NCBI GenBank assembly: GCA_910588285.1
Contig: CAJUQB010000065.1
Coordinates: forward strand, 1 to 26,882
Length of the DNA: 26,882 nucleotides
Reading direction: 5' to 3'
From: an uncultured Lachnospiraceae bacterium
GTDB lineage: Bacteria; Bacillota; Clostridia; Lachnospirales; Lachnospiraceae
The position numbers and the translations under genes were made by a program. The stretch's first letter is position 1. The number at the start of each line of letters is the position of its first letter. A model generated the notes under the pieces. That model saw only the letters and a list, made by a program, of their open reading frames with translations. It ran no database searches and had not been told where the DNA came from. Shown here piece after piece: positions 15,284 to 23,817 of this stretch.

Positions 15284-15772
15284 ATGGAAATGAGGGAAAA
15301 GATCTTAACCTTTATAGAGAAGAACAGCCGGGTGGAGCTGAAGGAGCTGGCAGTGATCCTGGGTGTGGAGGAAGCCATTGTGGCCAATGAGCTGGCAGCC
15401 ATGGAGGAGGAGCATATCATCTGCGGCTACCACACGCTGATCGACTGGGAGAAGACCGGTGTGGAGAAGGTGAATGCCCTGATTGAGGTCCGGGTGACAC
15501 CACAGCGCGGACGAGGCTTTGATGCGGTGGCCGAGCGTATTTACAATTATCCGGAGGTCAATGCAGTCTATTTGATTTCCGGGGGCTATGACCTGCTGGT
15601 GACACTGGAGGGGAAGACGCTGCGGGAGGTGGCGCAGTTTGTGTCAGATAAGCTCTCCACCCTGGAGGCAGTGCTTTCCACCAAGACCAATTTCATATTA
15701 AAAAAATACAAGGATCACGGTACGGTGATCAAGGAGAGCAAAAAGGATGAAAGGATGCTGGTGACGCTATGA
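15284..15772 (+). CDS. Lrp/AsnC-family transcriptional regulator
   Basis: The predicted 162-residue protein has an N-terminal winged helix-turn-helix (about residues 1-60; VELKELAVILGVEEAIVANELAAM) and a C-terminal ligand-binding RAM/AsnC domain (about 70-145; ALIEVRVTP, VNAVYLISGGYDLLVTLEG). These regulators usually sense an amino acid and form octamers. I start at 15284, where AGGGAGG (15269-15275) lies 8 bases upstream; an ATG at 15263 has a weaker site. Its stop overlaps the start of an aminotransferase gene (ATGA), so it probably regulates or responds to the product of that enzyme. Confidence 0.9.
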   Translation: MEMREKILTFIEKNSRVELKELAVILGVEEAIVANELAAMEEEHIICGYHTLIDWEKTGVEKVNALIEVRVTPQRGRGFDAVAERIYNYPEVNAVYLISGGYDLLVTLEGKTLREVAQFVSDKLSTLEAVLSTKTNFILKKYKDHGTVIKESKKDERMLVTL

Positions 15773-16938
15773 GGAATCCATTGTCAGAACGGATTGTAGA
15801 GATTGCGCCCTCCGGCATACGGAAGTTTTTTGATATTGTCAGTGAGATGAAGGACGCCATTTCTCTGGGTGTGGGGGAGCCGGATTTTGATACCCCCTGG
15901 CATATTCGGGACGAGGGCATCTATTCCCTGGAGCGGGGGAGGACCTTCTACACCTCCAATTCCGGCCTGAAGGAGCTGCGGGAGGAGATTGCCAGGTATC
16001 TGCACCGCAGATACGCCATGGAATATGATCCCTATTCCGAGATCCTGGTTACCGTGGGAGGCAGCGAGGCCATTGACATTACCATGCGGGCTATGCTGGA
16101 TCCGGGAGATGAGGTGCTGATTCCGCAGCCCAGCTTTGTTTCCTATGAGCCATGTGCGGTTCTGGCAGGCGGCGTGCCGGTGAGGATCAATCTGAAGGAA
16201 GAGAATGAATTCCGTCTGACGGCACAGGAGCTGGAGGCAGCCATTACCCCTAAGACAAAGCTTCTGGTACTGCCCTTCCCCAACAATCCCACCGGCGCGG
16301 TGATGGAGAGGAAGGATCTGGAGGCTGTGGCAGAGGTGGTGAAACGCCATGACCTGTTTGTCTTAAGCGATGAGATATACGGCGACCTGACGTATCTGAA
16401 CCAGCATGTGTCCATTGCGTCCCTGCCAAAGATGAAGGAACGAACCGTGCTGATCAACGGATTTTCCAAGGCATATGCCATGACCGGCTGGCGTCTGGGC
16501 TATGCCTGCGCCCCGAAGATCATCCTGGAGCAGATGCTGAAGATTCACCAGTTTGCCATTATGTGTGCCCCCACCACCAGCCAGTATGCGGCTGTGGAGG
16601 CTGTGAAGAACGGGGATGAGGACATTGCCATGATGCGGGAGGAATACAATGGCAGGAGGCGGTTCCTGATGCACCGCTTCCGGGAGATGGGGCTTTCGTG
16701 CTTTGAGCCCTATGGGGCCTTTTATGTGTTCCCAAGCATTCGGGAATTTGGCATGACGTCGGATGAATTTGCCAACCGGCTGCTTCGGGAGGAGAAGGTG
16801 GCTGTGGTTCCGGGAACCGCCTTTGGAGCCTGCGGCGAGGGATATCTTAGAATCTCCTATGCCTATTCTCTGGAGACGCTGAAGGGGGCTCTGGAGCGGG
16901 TGGAGCATTTTATTACAGGACTGCGCGGGGGACAGTAG
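15769..16938 (+). CDS. Class I/II PLP-dependent aminotransferase
   Basis: The predicted 389-residue protein has all fold-type I aminotransferase marks: VGEPDFDTP near the start, GGSEAIDITMRAML (PLP phosphate contact), PFPNNPTGAV with the conserved Asn, SDEIYGDL (Asp and Tyr contacting PLP) and GFSKAYAMTGWRLGY with the Schiff-base lysine at K234. The length is normal for aspartate- or aromatic-type aminotransferases, and the exact amino acid cannot be read. Its start overlaps the stop of the Lrp/AsnC gene by 4 bases, and trmL follows after one base. The pairing with an Lrp regulator suggests amino-acid-responsive control. Confidence 0.93.
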   Translation: MRNPLSERIVEIAPSGIRKFFDIVSEMKDAISLGVGEPDFDTPWHIRDEGIYSLERGRTFYTSNSGLKELREEIARYLHRRYAMEYDPYSEILVTVGGSEAIDITMRAMLDPGDEVLIPQPSFVSYEPCAVLAGGVPVRINLKEENEFRLTAQELEAAITPKTKLLVLPFPNNPTGAVMERKDLEAVAEVVKRHDLFVLSDEIYGDLTYLNQHVSIASLPKMKERTVLINGFSKAYAMTGWRLGYACAPKIILEQMLKIHQFAIMCAPTTSQYAAVEAVKNGDEDIAMMREEYNGRRRFLMHRFREMGLSCFEPYGAFYVFPSIREFGMTSDEFANRLLREEKVAVVPGTAFGACGEGYLRISYAYSLETLKGALERVEHFITGLRGGQ

Positions 16939-16939
16939 G

Positions 16940-17446
16940 ATGGCAAAGCTGAATGTTGTGTTGTTTGAGCCGGAGATCCCGGCCAATACCGGAAATATCG
17001 GCCGCACCTGTGTGGCCACAGGAACCCGCCTGCATCTGATCGAGCCGCTGGGATTTTCCCTCAGTGAGAAGGCCATCCGCCGGGCAGGTATGGATTACTG
17101 GAAGGAGCTGGAGGTATTCCGCTATGTGAATTACCGGGAATTCCTGGAGAAAAATCCCGGTGCACGGATCTATATGGCCACCACCAAGGGACAGCATGTA
17201 TATACAGAGGTCTCCTATGAGCCGGACTGCTACCTGATGTTCGGGAAGGAGAGCGGCGGTATTCCGGAGGAGATCCTGGTGCAGCATCCCGGGGATTGTG
17301 TGCGGATTCCCATGCTGGGGGAGACACGCTCTCTGAATCTGTCCAATTCGGTGGCCATTGTGCTGTATGAGGCGCTGCGCCAGAACGCATTTTCCCATAT
17401 GAAGCTTCAGGGGGAGCTGCACCGTTTGTGCTGGGAGGAGGAATAG
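16940..17446 (+). CDS. trmL: tRNA (cytidine(34)-2'-O)-methyltransferase
   Basis: The predicted 168-residue SPOUT methyltransferase contains the TrmL motifs in order: EPEIPANTGNIGRTC (residues about 10-24), IEPLGFSL, LMFGKESGGIP and RSLNLSNSVAIVLYEALRQ (the knot that binds SAM). TrmL methylates the ribose of the wobble base in leucine tRNAs. The length fits the family. It lies one base after the aminotransferase and 3 bases before ecfA1, and its 3' end contains the ribosome binding site of ecfA1, so it belongs to this operon. Confidence 0.95.
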   Translation: MAKLNVVLFEPEIPANTGNIGRTCVATGTRLHLIEPLGFSLSEKAIRRAGMDYWKELEVFRYVNYREFLEKNPGARIYMATTKGQHVYTEVSYEPDCYLMFGKESGGIPEEILVQHPGDCVRIPMLGETRSLNLSNSVAIVLYEALRQNAFSHMKLQGELHRLCWEEE

Positions 17447-17449
17447 GCC

Positions 17450-18301
17450 ATGAATTTTATTGAAGCCAGGAAGCTGGTACATGAATATATACGCAGGGAT
17501 GAGGAGGGCAATGTGGAGAGCATCCAGACTGCCCTGGACCAGGTGGATCTTGAGATCAGCCAAGGAGAATTTGTTGCGGTTCTGGGGCATAATGGCTCCG
17601 GAAAGTCCACCTTTGCCAAGCATCTGAATGTGCTGCTAAGCCCTACGGAGGGAAGCCTGTGGGTGGATGGCAAGGATGTGACGGACGGGGACAAGCTCTG
17701 GGAGATCCGGAAGAATGCCGGGATGGTATTCCAGAACCCGGATAACCAGATTGTGGCCAGCGTGGTGGAGGAGGATGTGGGCTTTGGCCCGGAAAACATC
17801 GGCGTTCCCACCCGGGAGATCTGGAGCCGGGTAGACAAAAGCCTGCGGGATGTGGGCATGACGGAATACCGCAGCCATTCGCCCAACAAGCTGTCCGGCG
17901 GCCAGAAGCAGCGTGTGGCCATTGCAGGGGTGATGGCCATGGAGCCCAAATGCATTGTTATGGACGAGCCTACGGCCATGCTGGACCCCAATGGGCGCAG
18001 GGAGGTGCTGGAGGCAGCCAGGAGGCTGAACCGGGAAAAGGGAGTGACCCTGATCTGGATTACCCATTACATGGAGGAAGTGGTGGAGGCCGACCGGGTC
18101 TATGTGATGGACAGCGGCCGGGTGGTGATGCATGGGACGCCCAGAGAGATCTTTTCGGAGGTGGATACCCTGAAGCAGTACCGGCTGGATGTGCCCCAGA
18201 TGACCCTTTTGGCCCATGAGCTGCGGCAGGCAGGGGTGAGGATTCCCAGAGGGATTTTAACGAGACAGGAATTGGTGGAAGCATTATGTCGATCATATTA
18301 G
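17450..18301 (+). CDS. ecfA1: Energy-coupling factor transporter ATPase EcfA1
   Basis: The predicted 283-residue ABC ATPase has Walker A GHNGSGKST (46-54), a Q-loop in FQNPDNQIVASVVEEDVGFGPEN, signature LSGGQKQR, Walker B CIVMDEPTAML and switch histidine in ITHYMEE. The FQNPDNQ form and the C-terminal region are typical of EcfA1. It pairs with EcfA2 and EcfT to power uptake of vitamins or metals through separate substrate-binding S proteins. GGAGGAGG inside the end of trmL drives translation. The 3' end overlaps ecfA2 by 16 bases. No S component is in the window, fitting a group II module shared by several S proteins. Confidence 0.95.
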   Translation: MNFIEARKLVHEYIRRDEEGNVESIQTALDQVDLEISQGEFVAVLGHNGSGKSTFAKHLNVLLSPTEGSLWVDGKDVTDGDKLWEIRKNAGMVFQNPDNQIVASVVEEDVGFGPENIGVPTREIWSRVDKSLRDVGMTEYRSHSPNKLSGGQKQRVAIAGVMAMEPKCIVMDEPTAMLDPNGRREVLEAARRLNREKGVTLIWITHYMEEVVEADRVYVMDSGRVVMHGTPREIFSEVDTLKQYRLDVPQMTLLAHELRQAGVRIPRGILTRQELVEALCRSY

Positions 18302-19155
18302 ATAAAGTTCATTTCACATACAGTCCGGGGAATGCTTATGAGAAGCATGCCATCCGGAATATCAGCCTGAAGATCGAGGATGGCCAGTTTATCGGCATTA
18401 TCGGCCATACCGGCTCCGGCAAATCAACGCTGATTCAGCATCTGAACGGCCTGATCCGGGCCCAGAGCGGCGCCATCTACTATAACGGCGAGGATATTTA
18501 CGACAAGGATTATGATATGAAGAAGCTGCGCCAGAAGGTAGGGCTTGTATTTCAGTATCCGGAGCACCAGCTGTTTGAGACTACGATTTTTAAGGACGTG
18601 TGCTTTGGCCCCAGGAATCAGGGGCTGAATACAAAGGAGGCGGAGCTTCGGGCCTTTGAGGCCCTTCGGATCGTGGGGCTTCCCCAGGAGCTGTGGTATC
18701 AGTCGCCCTTCGAGCTGTCCGGCGGCCAGAAGCGCCGGGTGGCCATTGCCGGGGTTCTTGCCATGAAGCCGGAGGTTATGATTCTGGATGAGCCAACGGC
18801 GGGCCTGGATCCAAAAGGGCGGGACGAGATCCTGGAGCAGCTGGTGAGAATGCACCAGGAGCTGCATATTACGATTATTCTGGTATCCCACAGTATGGAG
18901 GATGTGGCCAATTATGTGGAGCGGCTGATCGTGATGAACCGGGGAGAGGTGATGCTGGACGGTACGCCCCGCCAGGTGTTTGCCTATTATAAGGAGCTGG
19001 AGGCAGTGGGGCTTGCAGCGCCTCAGGTCACGTATCTGATGCATGAGCTGCGGCGGAAGGGCCTCGGGGTGGATGTGGACGCCACAACGCTGATGGAGGC
19101 CAAAGCGTCGATTCTGCAGGCTCTTAAGGAGCGGAAGCCAAAAACCCCGCTGTAA
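18286..19155 (+). CDS. ecfA2: Energy-coupling factor transporter ATPase EcfA2
   Basis: The predicted 289-residue ABC ATPase has Walker A GHTGSGKST (40-48), FQYPEHQLFETTIFKDVCFGPRN (the EcfA2 form of the Q-loop region), signature LSGGQKRR, Walker B MILDEPTAGLDP and VSHSMEDVA. It is the second ATPase of the heterodimer with EcfA1. Its start lies inside the end of ecfA1, a usual coupling for this pair. The EcfT gene follows 43 bases later. Confidence 0.95.
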   Translation: MSIILDKVHFTYSPGNAYEKHAIRNISLKIEDGQFIGIIGHTGSGKSTLIQHLNGLIRAQSGAIYYNGEDIYDKDYDMKKLRQKVGLVFQYPEHQLFETTIFKDVCFGPRNQGLNTKEAELRAFEALRIVGLPQELWYQSPFELSGGQKRRVAIAGVLAMKPEVMILDEPTAGLDPKGRDEILEQLVRMHQELHITIILVSHSMEDVANYVERLIVMNRGEVMLDGTPRQVFAYYKELEAVGLAAPQVTYLMHELRRKGLGVDVDATTLMEAKASILQALKERKPKTPL

Positions 19156-19198
19156 GCCGGGGCATCCAGCTTGAAAAATACAGTCAGGAGCAGAGAGT

Positions 19199-19999
19199 AT
19201 GTTGAGAGAGATTACATTGGGACAATATTATCCGGCAGATTCGGCAATTCACAGGCTTGACCCCAGGGTGAAGCTCTTTGCCACGCTGCTGTATGTGATT
19301 TCCCTGTTTACCTTCCGGAGTATTGCGGGATTTGTGGTTACCACCATATTTCTGGCAGCGGTCATTGTGATTTCCAAGGTGCCCTTTGGTTTTATGGTGA
19401 AGGGGCTGCGGATGATTGTGATTATTTTGCTGATTACGGCGCTGTTCAACCTGTTTCTCACGCCGGGAAGGACCCTGGCGGAGTTCTGGATTTTTCGTAT
19501 TACAGAGGAAGGGCTTGTCAGTGCGGTGAAGATGGCTGTCCGGCTGGTGTACCTGATTCTGGGGACATCCCTGATGACCCTGACCACCACGCCGAATCAG
19601 CTGACGGACGGGATGGAGCGGGGGCTGCGGTTCCTGAAGGCCCTCCGGATCCCGGTGCATGAGATTGCCATGATGATGTCCATTGCCCTGCGTTTTATTC
19701 CCATTCTGGTGGAGGAGACGGACAAGATTATGAAGGCACAGATTGCCAGAGGGGCAGATTTTGAATCCGGCAATCTCATCAAGAAGGCCAAGGCCATGGT
19801 GCCCCTTCTGGTGCCGCTGTTTATCTCGGCCTTCCGGCGGGCCAATGATCTGGCCATGGCCATGGAGGCCAGGTGCTATCACGGAGGTGAGGGCAGGACG
19901 AAGATGAAGCCCCTGCGCTACCGCAAGCAGGACGGGATCGCTTATGCGGTGGTGATCGGATATTTTGCAGTGATGATTGCGGTGCGGGTGCTTGTGTGA
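19199..19999 (+). CDS. ecfT: Energy-coupling factor transporter transmembrane protein EcfT
   Basis: The predicted 266-residue membrane protein has several hydrophobic helices (about residues 25-60, 65-90, 105-130 and 240-262). Near the cytoplasmic side it has the two Ala-Arg coupling motifs, QIARGADFESG and MEARCYHGG, that contact the EcfA ATPases. The DPRVKL segment near the N-terminus is also typical. CAGGAG lies shortly upstream. It is the scaffold that links EcfA1/EcfA2 to interchangeable S components. Confidence 0.95.
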   Translation: MLREITLGQYYPADSAIHRLDPRVKLFATLLYVISLFTFRSIAGFVVTTIFLAAVIVISKVPFGFMVKGLRMIVIILLITALFNLFLTPGRTLAEFWIFRITEEGLVSAVKMAVRLVYLILGTSLMTLTTTPNQLTDGMERGLRFLKALRIPVHEIAMMMSIALRFIPILVEETDKIMKAQIARGADFESGNLIKKAKAMVPLLVPLFISAFRRANDLAMAMEARCYHGGEGRTKMKPLRYRKQDGIAYAVVIGYFAVMIAVRVLV

Positions 20000-20044
20000 C
20001 ATGAGACTTCCGGCTGAATCCGGGAAGCTCGGACAGGAGGGCGT

Positions 20045-20809
20045 ATGAAGCGTGTGATGCTTGTTGTGGCATATGAAGGGACAGAATACATGGGGTGGCA
20101 GGTACAGCCGGGACGGGTTACGGTGGAGCATGTCCTGAATCAGGCTCTTTCCGGGCTCCTGGGGGAGGAGATTCGGGTGATTGGGGCAAGCCGCACGGAT
20201 TCCGGGGTTCATTCCCTGGGGAATGTGGCGGTGTTTGACACCAATGCCAGGATGCCGGCAGATAAGATTTCTTATGCCTTGAACCAGCGGCTGCCGGAGG
20301 ATATTGTGGTGCAGCAGTCCCGGGAGGTGGCGGGAGATTTTCATCCCCGGAAATGCAAAAGCACGAAGACCTATGAGTACCGGATTTTGAACCGCAGGTT
20401 TCCGATGCCGACATTTCGCCGGGATACCTATTTTTATTACCGGCCCCTGGATGTGGCGGCGATGCAGGAGGCGGCGTCCTATTTGGTTGGACGCCATGAT
20501 TTTAAGAGCTTTTGTTCCATCCATACCCAGGCCAGGGACACGGTGCGGGAAATCTATGACTGTCAGGTGATCGCGGATGAAGGGGCAGTGCCGGAGGGGC
20601 GGCTGGTGACAATCCGGGTGCAGGGGAGCGGATTCCTGTATCATATGGTGCGGATTATCGCCGGGACGCTGATTCAGGTTGGTCTTGGGGAAGTGGAGCC
20701 GGCCAGGCTGAAGGATATATTGGAGGCCAGAGACAGGGAGGCCGCAGGGCCGACAGCGCCGGCCTGCGGGCTTACGATGATGGGGATTGCGTTTGAGGAA
20801 AAAAGTTGA
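20045..20809 (+). CDS. truA: tRNA pseudouridine synthase A
   Basis: The predicted 254-residue protein carries the TruA catalytic motif GASRTDSGVHSLGN with the nucleophilic Asp52. Further family segments are LNQRLPEDI, STKTYEYRI, GRHDFKSFC and GSGFLYHMVRIIAGTL. TruA isomerises uridines 38-40 in the tRNA anticodon stem. GGACAGGAGG just upstream supports the start. It closes the ecf operon, as in many Firmicutes, but here it is followed by a terminator instead of rplM. A bulged hairpin (20003-20030) occupies the gap after ecfT. Confidence 0.96.
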   Translation: MKRVMLVVAYEGTEYMGWQVQPGRVTVEHVLNQALSGLLGEEIRVIGASRTDSGVHSLGNVAVFDTNARMPADKISYALNQRLPEDIVVQQSREVAGDFHPRKCKSTKTYEYRILNRRFPMPTFRRDTYFYYRPLDVAAMQEAASYLVGRHDFKSFCSIHTQARDTVREIYDCQVIADEGAVPEGRLVTIRVQGSGFLYHMVRIIAGTLIQVGLGEVEPARLKDILEARDREAAGPTAPACGLTMMGIAFEEKS

Positions 20810-20849
20810 TGGCGGTTTTGAAATCTATTGCTTCAAAACCGCCATTTTT
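20809..20849. terminator. Bidirectional terminator between truA and fsa
   Basis: TGGCGGTTTTGAA (20810-20822) pairs perfectly over 13 bp with 20832-20844 across a 9-base loop, followed by TTTTT (20845-20849) for truA. On the minus strand the stem is followed after four bases by six T (20804-20799), which can end fsa. Confidence 0.92.
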
Positions 20850-20864
20850 CAAATATAGTTCATC

Positions 20865-21518
20865 CTATTCTCCAAACACAGCCCGATAATCTGCCTGGAA
20901 CTTCTCAATCCCCTGTGCAGTCAGCGGATGCATGGTCATCTGCTCGATTACCTTGTAAGGAACCGTGGCAATGTCAGCGCCTGCCAGCGCGCAGTCGGTT
21001 ACATGGATGGGATTGCGGACGGAGGCAGCGATGATCTCGGTCTCATAGCCATAGATGCTGAAAATCTCGGCAATGGTTTCGATCAGGTCGATGCCCGGCT
21101 GGCTGATATCATCCAGTCTTCCCAGGAAGGGAGATACATAGGTGGCGCCGGCTTCCGCAGCAAGGAGCGCCTGGTTGGCACTGAAGACTAACGTAACATT
21201 GGTCTTGATGCCCTCAGCAGCCAGAACCTTAACCGCCTTTAAGCCCTCTACCGTCATGGGGATCTTTACTACCATATTGGGATGAATGGCAGCGATCTCG
21301 CGGCCTTCCTTGATCATGCCCTCTGCGTCAACCGTGGTGGCCTTTACCTCGCCGCTGATGGGCCCGTCCACGATGGAGGCGATCTCCTTGATAACCTCAT
21401 TGAAATCGCGGCCCTCCTTGGCAATCAGGGAAGGGTTGGTGGTGACGCCGCAGATCACGCCCATGTCGTTGGCCTTGCGGATATCGTCTACATTTGCTGT
21501 GTCGATAAAGAATTTCAT
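20865..21518 (-). CDS. fsa: Fructose-6-phosphate aldolase / transaldolase-like protein
   Basis: The predicted 217-residue protein is a short class I aldolase of the FSA/TalC family. FIDTANVDDI opens the barrel, GVTTNPSLIAKEG follows, and the Schiff-base lysine is K85 in VVKIPMT. TNVTLVFS, YVSPFLGRLDD and ASVRNPIHV complete the pattern. The length matches the short family, not full-length transaldolase. It interconverts fructose 6-phosphate with dihydroxyacetone plus glyceraldehyde 3-phosphate, or acts as a transaldolase in the pentose phosphate pathway; sequence alone cannot decide. GGAGG (complement of 21526-21530) and a good minus-strand promoter lie upstream. It is divergent from the trans-sulfuration gene. 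Confidence 0.93.
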   Translation of the reverse strand: MKFFIDTANVDDIRKANDMGVICGVTTNPSLIAKEGRDFNEVIKEIASIVDGPISGEVKATTVDAEGMIKEGREIAAIHPNMVVKIPMTVEGLKAVKVLAAEGIKTNVTLVFSANQALLAAEAGATYVSPFLGRLDDISQPGIDLIETIAEIFSIYGYETEIIAASVRNPIHVTDCALAGADIATVPYKVIEQMTMHPLTAQGIEKFQADYRAVFGE

Positions 21519-21578
21519 TTTTCTACCTCCATAGAATCTTTTCCAGACAATCTGTCTGCTCCTTCATTGCTCGTCCCT

Positions 21579-21607
21579 ATTGTAGCATTTTCCGGGGGGA
21601 GTTTCAA
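21579..21607 (-). promoter_or_regulatory. fsa promoter
   Basis: On the minus strand TTGAAA (21607-21602) and TACAAT (21584-21579) are 17 bases apart. A palindrome CAGACA-ATC-TGTCTG (21544-21558) lies in the transcribed leader and could be an operator. Confidence 0.7.
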
Positions 21608-21618
21608 TATCGTTTTCT

Positions 21619-21668
21619 AATCGTATTTACGATTCGTATTTTTTACACCTTTGATACATTTTATCAAA
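21619..21668. promoter_or_regulatory. Two palindromes in the fsa / trans-sulfuration intergenic region
   Basis: AATCGTATTTACGATT (21619-21634) is a perfect 7-bp-arm palindrome, and TTTGATACATTTTATCAAA (21650-21668) is another with a 5-base spacer. They lie between the two divergent promoters, a typical place for regulator binding. Confidence 0.5.
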
Positions 21669-21686
21669 TACTTGCGTACATCTTCC

Positions 21687-21695
21687 TGGTATGAT
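21687..21695 (+). promoter_or_regulatory. Extended -10 promoter of the trans-sulfuration gene
   Basis: TGGTATGAT matches an extended -10 box (TGnTATnAT) and needs no strong -35. It would start transcription near 21702, about 57 bases before the gene. A second AT-rich candidate, TATAAA, is at 21708-21713. Confidence 0.45.
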
Positions 21696-21758
21696 ATACA
21701 GACAAACTATAAAATTTAGCCCGCAAAAAATACAAAATAAATAAAAAAGGAGAAGAAT

Positions 21759-22937
21759 ATGACTGATCAATGCTTTTATCATTCCTATGACCGCAAGGAG
21801 CATCTTCATTTTGAGTCCAAGGCTGTGCATGGCGCCCTGGGGTATGAGCCGATTACAGGGGCCGTCAGCTTTCCGATCTTCCAGACTGCCACCTTTCGCC
21901 ATGAATCCTTTGATGTATCTACCGGATATTATTATTCCAGGCTTGAGAATCCCACCCGGCAGGAGCTGGAGCGCACCATGGCCATTCTGGAGGGCGGAAC
22001 AGAGGGCTTTGCCTTTTCCAGCGGCCAGGCCGCCAATATGTCCCTGTTCGGACTGCTGAATAAGGGCGACCATGTGGTGCTGTCCGACGATATTTACGGC
22101 GGAACCTACCGAATCTGCCAGGATATTTTTTCACGCCTGGGCTGTGAATTTACATATGTGGATATGGCAGAGCTTGAGCATCTGAAGGCAGCGGTGGGAC
22201 CTAAGACCAGGATGATTTTTGTGGAAACGCCAACCAACCCCATGATGAAGGTGGCGGATCTTTCGGCGATCTCTGCCATTGCCAAAGAAAACGGCAGCCT
22301 CCTGGTGGTGGATAATACGTTCTTGACGCCTTATTTCCAGAGGCCCCTGGCCCTGGGGGCAGATATTGTGGTACACAGCGGCACCAAGTATCTAAGCGGG
22401 CATAATGATGTGATTGCAGGCATTGTGGTGGTGGCCGGCCAGGAGTTGGCAGAGCATTTTACCATGCAGATTAAATCCCGTGGAAACGGTCTGGCCCCCT
22501 TTGATTCCTGGCTGGTGCTGCGGGGTCTGAAAACACTGGCCCTGCGGATGGAAAAGCACAATGAGAATGCGGCATGGGTGGCAGCCTGGCTGCGGGGGCA
22601 TCCCAAGGTAAAAAGGGTATACTATGCCGGCTTTGAGGATCACCGCGGATATGGGGTCAGCCTGCGCCAGACCACAGGCTTTGGCGGGATGGTCTCTCTG
22701 GAGCTGGACAGTGCAGAGACCGTGAAGCAGCTGCTGTCCCGGGTGAAAATGATCCTGTTTGCGGAGAGCCTTGGGGGGACGGAGACGCTGGTAACCTATC
22801 CTCTGACCCAGACCCATGAGTCCATTCCGGCGGATATCCGGGAAAAGCTGGGGATTCATGAACGCTTTGTGCGCATTTCGGTGGGCATTGAGAATTCGGA
22901 GGATATCATCCGCGACCTGGAACAGGCATTGGCATAG
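21759..22937 (+). CDS. Trans-sulfuration family PLP enzyme (cystathionine lyase / homocysteine synthase type)
   Basis: The predicted 392-residue protein belongs to the Cys/Met metabolism PLP family. It has YYYSRLENPTR (Tyr and Arg contacting PLP), FSSGQAAN, VETPTNPMMKV, VVDNTFLTPYF and the Schiff-base lysine K210 in HSGTKYLSGHNDV, then LGGTETLVTYP near the C-terminus. Members cleave cystathionine, methionine or acylhomoserine, and activity cannot be fixed by motif alone. AGGAGA upstream supports the start. No S-box or T-box leader fits in the roughly 60-base leader. It heads a probable operon with dapF 37 bases downstream, then murE. Confidence 0.9.
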   Translation: MTDQCFYHSYDRKEHLHFESKAVHGALGYEPITGAVSFPIFQTATFRHESFDVSTGYYYSRLENPTRQELERTMAILEGGTEGFAFSSGQAANMSLFGLLNKGDHVVLSDDIYGGTYRICQDIFSRLGCEFTYVDMAELEHLKAAVGPKTRMIFVETPTNPMMKVADLSAISAIAKENGSLLVVDNTFLTPYFQRPLALGADIVVHSGTKYLSGHNDVIAGIVVVAGQELAEHFTMQIKSRGNGLAPFDSWLVLRGLKTLALRMEKHNENAAWVAAWLRGHPKVKRVYYAGFEDHRGYGVSLRQTTGFGGMVSLELDSAETVKQLLSRVKMILFAESLGGTETLVTYPLTQTHESIPADIREKLGIHERFVRISVGIENSEDIIRDLEQALA

Positions 22938-22974
22938 GGGAGCGTGTATGCCGCAGGGCAGGATAGGAGAGAGC

Positions 22975-23817
22975 ATGGGAATTCATTTTACAAAAATGCA
23001 GGCGTATGGAAATGATTATGTTTATGTGGATGCGTTTCGTCAGAGGATCCAAAACCCGGGAGAATTGGCAAAAAGGATTTCCAACCGTCACCTTGGTGTG
23101 GGCTCGGACGGCCTGGTGCTGATCTGCCCTTCCGGGGACTGCGACTTTCGGATGCGCATTTTCAATCCGGACGGAACCGAGGCCCAGATGTGCGGAAATG
23201 CCCTGCGGAGCGCAGGGATGCTGGTATATGAAAAGGGAATGATTAAAAAGGAGCTTCTCACCGTGGAGACTCTGGGAGGCAGGCAGAGGGTACAGCTGGA
23301 GGTGGAGGAGGGCCGGGTGGCAAATATCCGGGCAGCCATCGGCAGGCCCCAGCTTTTGGCGGCAAAGGTGCCGGTGCGGACAGAGCTGGGGCAGTTTTTG
23401 AACCAGCCCCTGAAAATCCTGGATACGACCTTTCTGATTTCCTCTATTTCCTGGGGAAATCCCCATACCGTGGTTCCCGTGGAGCATGTGGAGGATTTTC
23501 CGGTGGAGAAATACGGGCCGGCCCTTGAGAGGGCGGAGTGCTTTCCGGAACGGACGAATGTGACATTTGTGGAGGTATTGGAGGAAGGGCGTTTGAAAAT
23601 TCGGGAATGGGAGCGGGGAACAGGTGAAACCCTGGGCTGCGGGACCGGCTGCTGCGCAGCCCTGGTGGTGATGCATCTGCTGGGACGCTGTGAAAGGAGC
23701 GTTATGGTGGAGCAGCCGGGAGGCGTCCTTGCAGCATTCTGGGACGATCAGGGAGTGGTCCATATGCGGGGGCCTTCCCATGTGGTGTATGAAGGAGAAT
23801 ATTTTGATGAAGCTTAG
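22975..23817 (+). CDS. dapF: Diaminopimelate epimerase
   Basis: The predicted 280-residue protein has both catalytic cysteines of DapF: C73 in NPDGTEAQMCGNALR and C222 in ERGTGETLGCGTGCCA. KMQAYGNDYVYVD at the N-terminus and GNPHTVVPVE in the middle are also typical. It converts LL- to meso-diaminopimelate for lysine and peptidoglycan synthesis. I start at 22975 with AGGAG (22965-22969) 5 bases upstream; an ATG at 22948 also has a plausible site (AGGGGAG) and would add nine residues. It overlaps murE by 11 bases, linking meso-diaminopimelate production to its use. Confidence 0.95.
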   Translation: MGIHFTKMQAYGNDYVYVDAFRQRIQNPGELAKRISNRHLGVGSDGLVLICPSGDCDFRMRIFNPDGTEAQMCGNALRSAGMLVYEKGMIKKELLTVETLGGRQRVQLEVEEGRVANIRAAIGRPQLLAAKVPVRTELGQFLNQPLKILDTTFLISSISWGNPHTVVPVEHVEDFPVEKYGPALERAECFPERTNVTFVEVLEEGRLKIREWERGTGETLGCGTGCCAALVVMHLLGRCERSVMVEQPGGVLAAFWDDQGVVHMRGPSHVVYEGEYFDEA

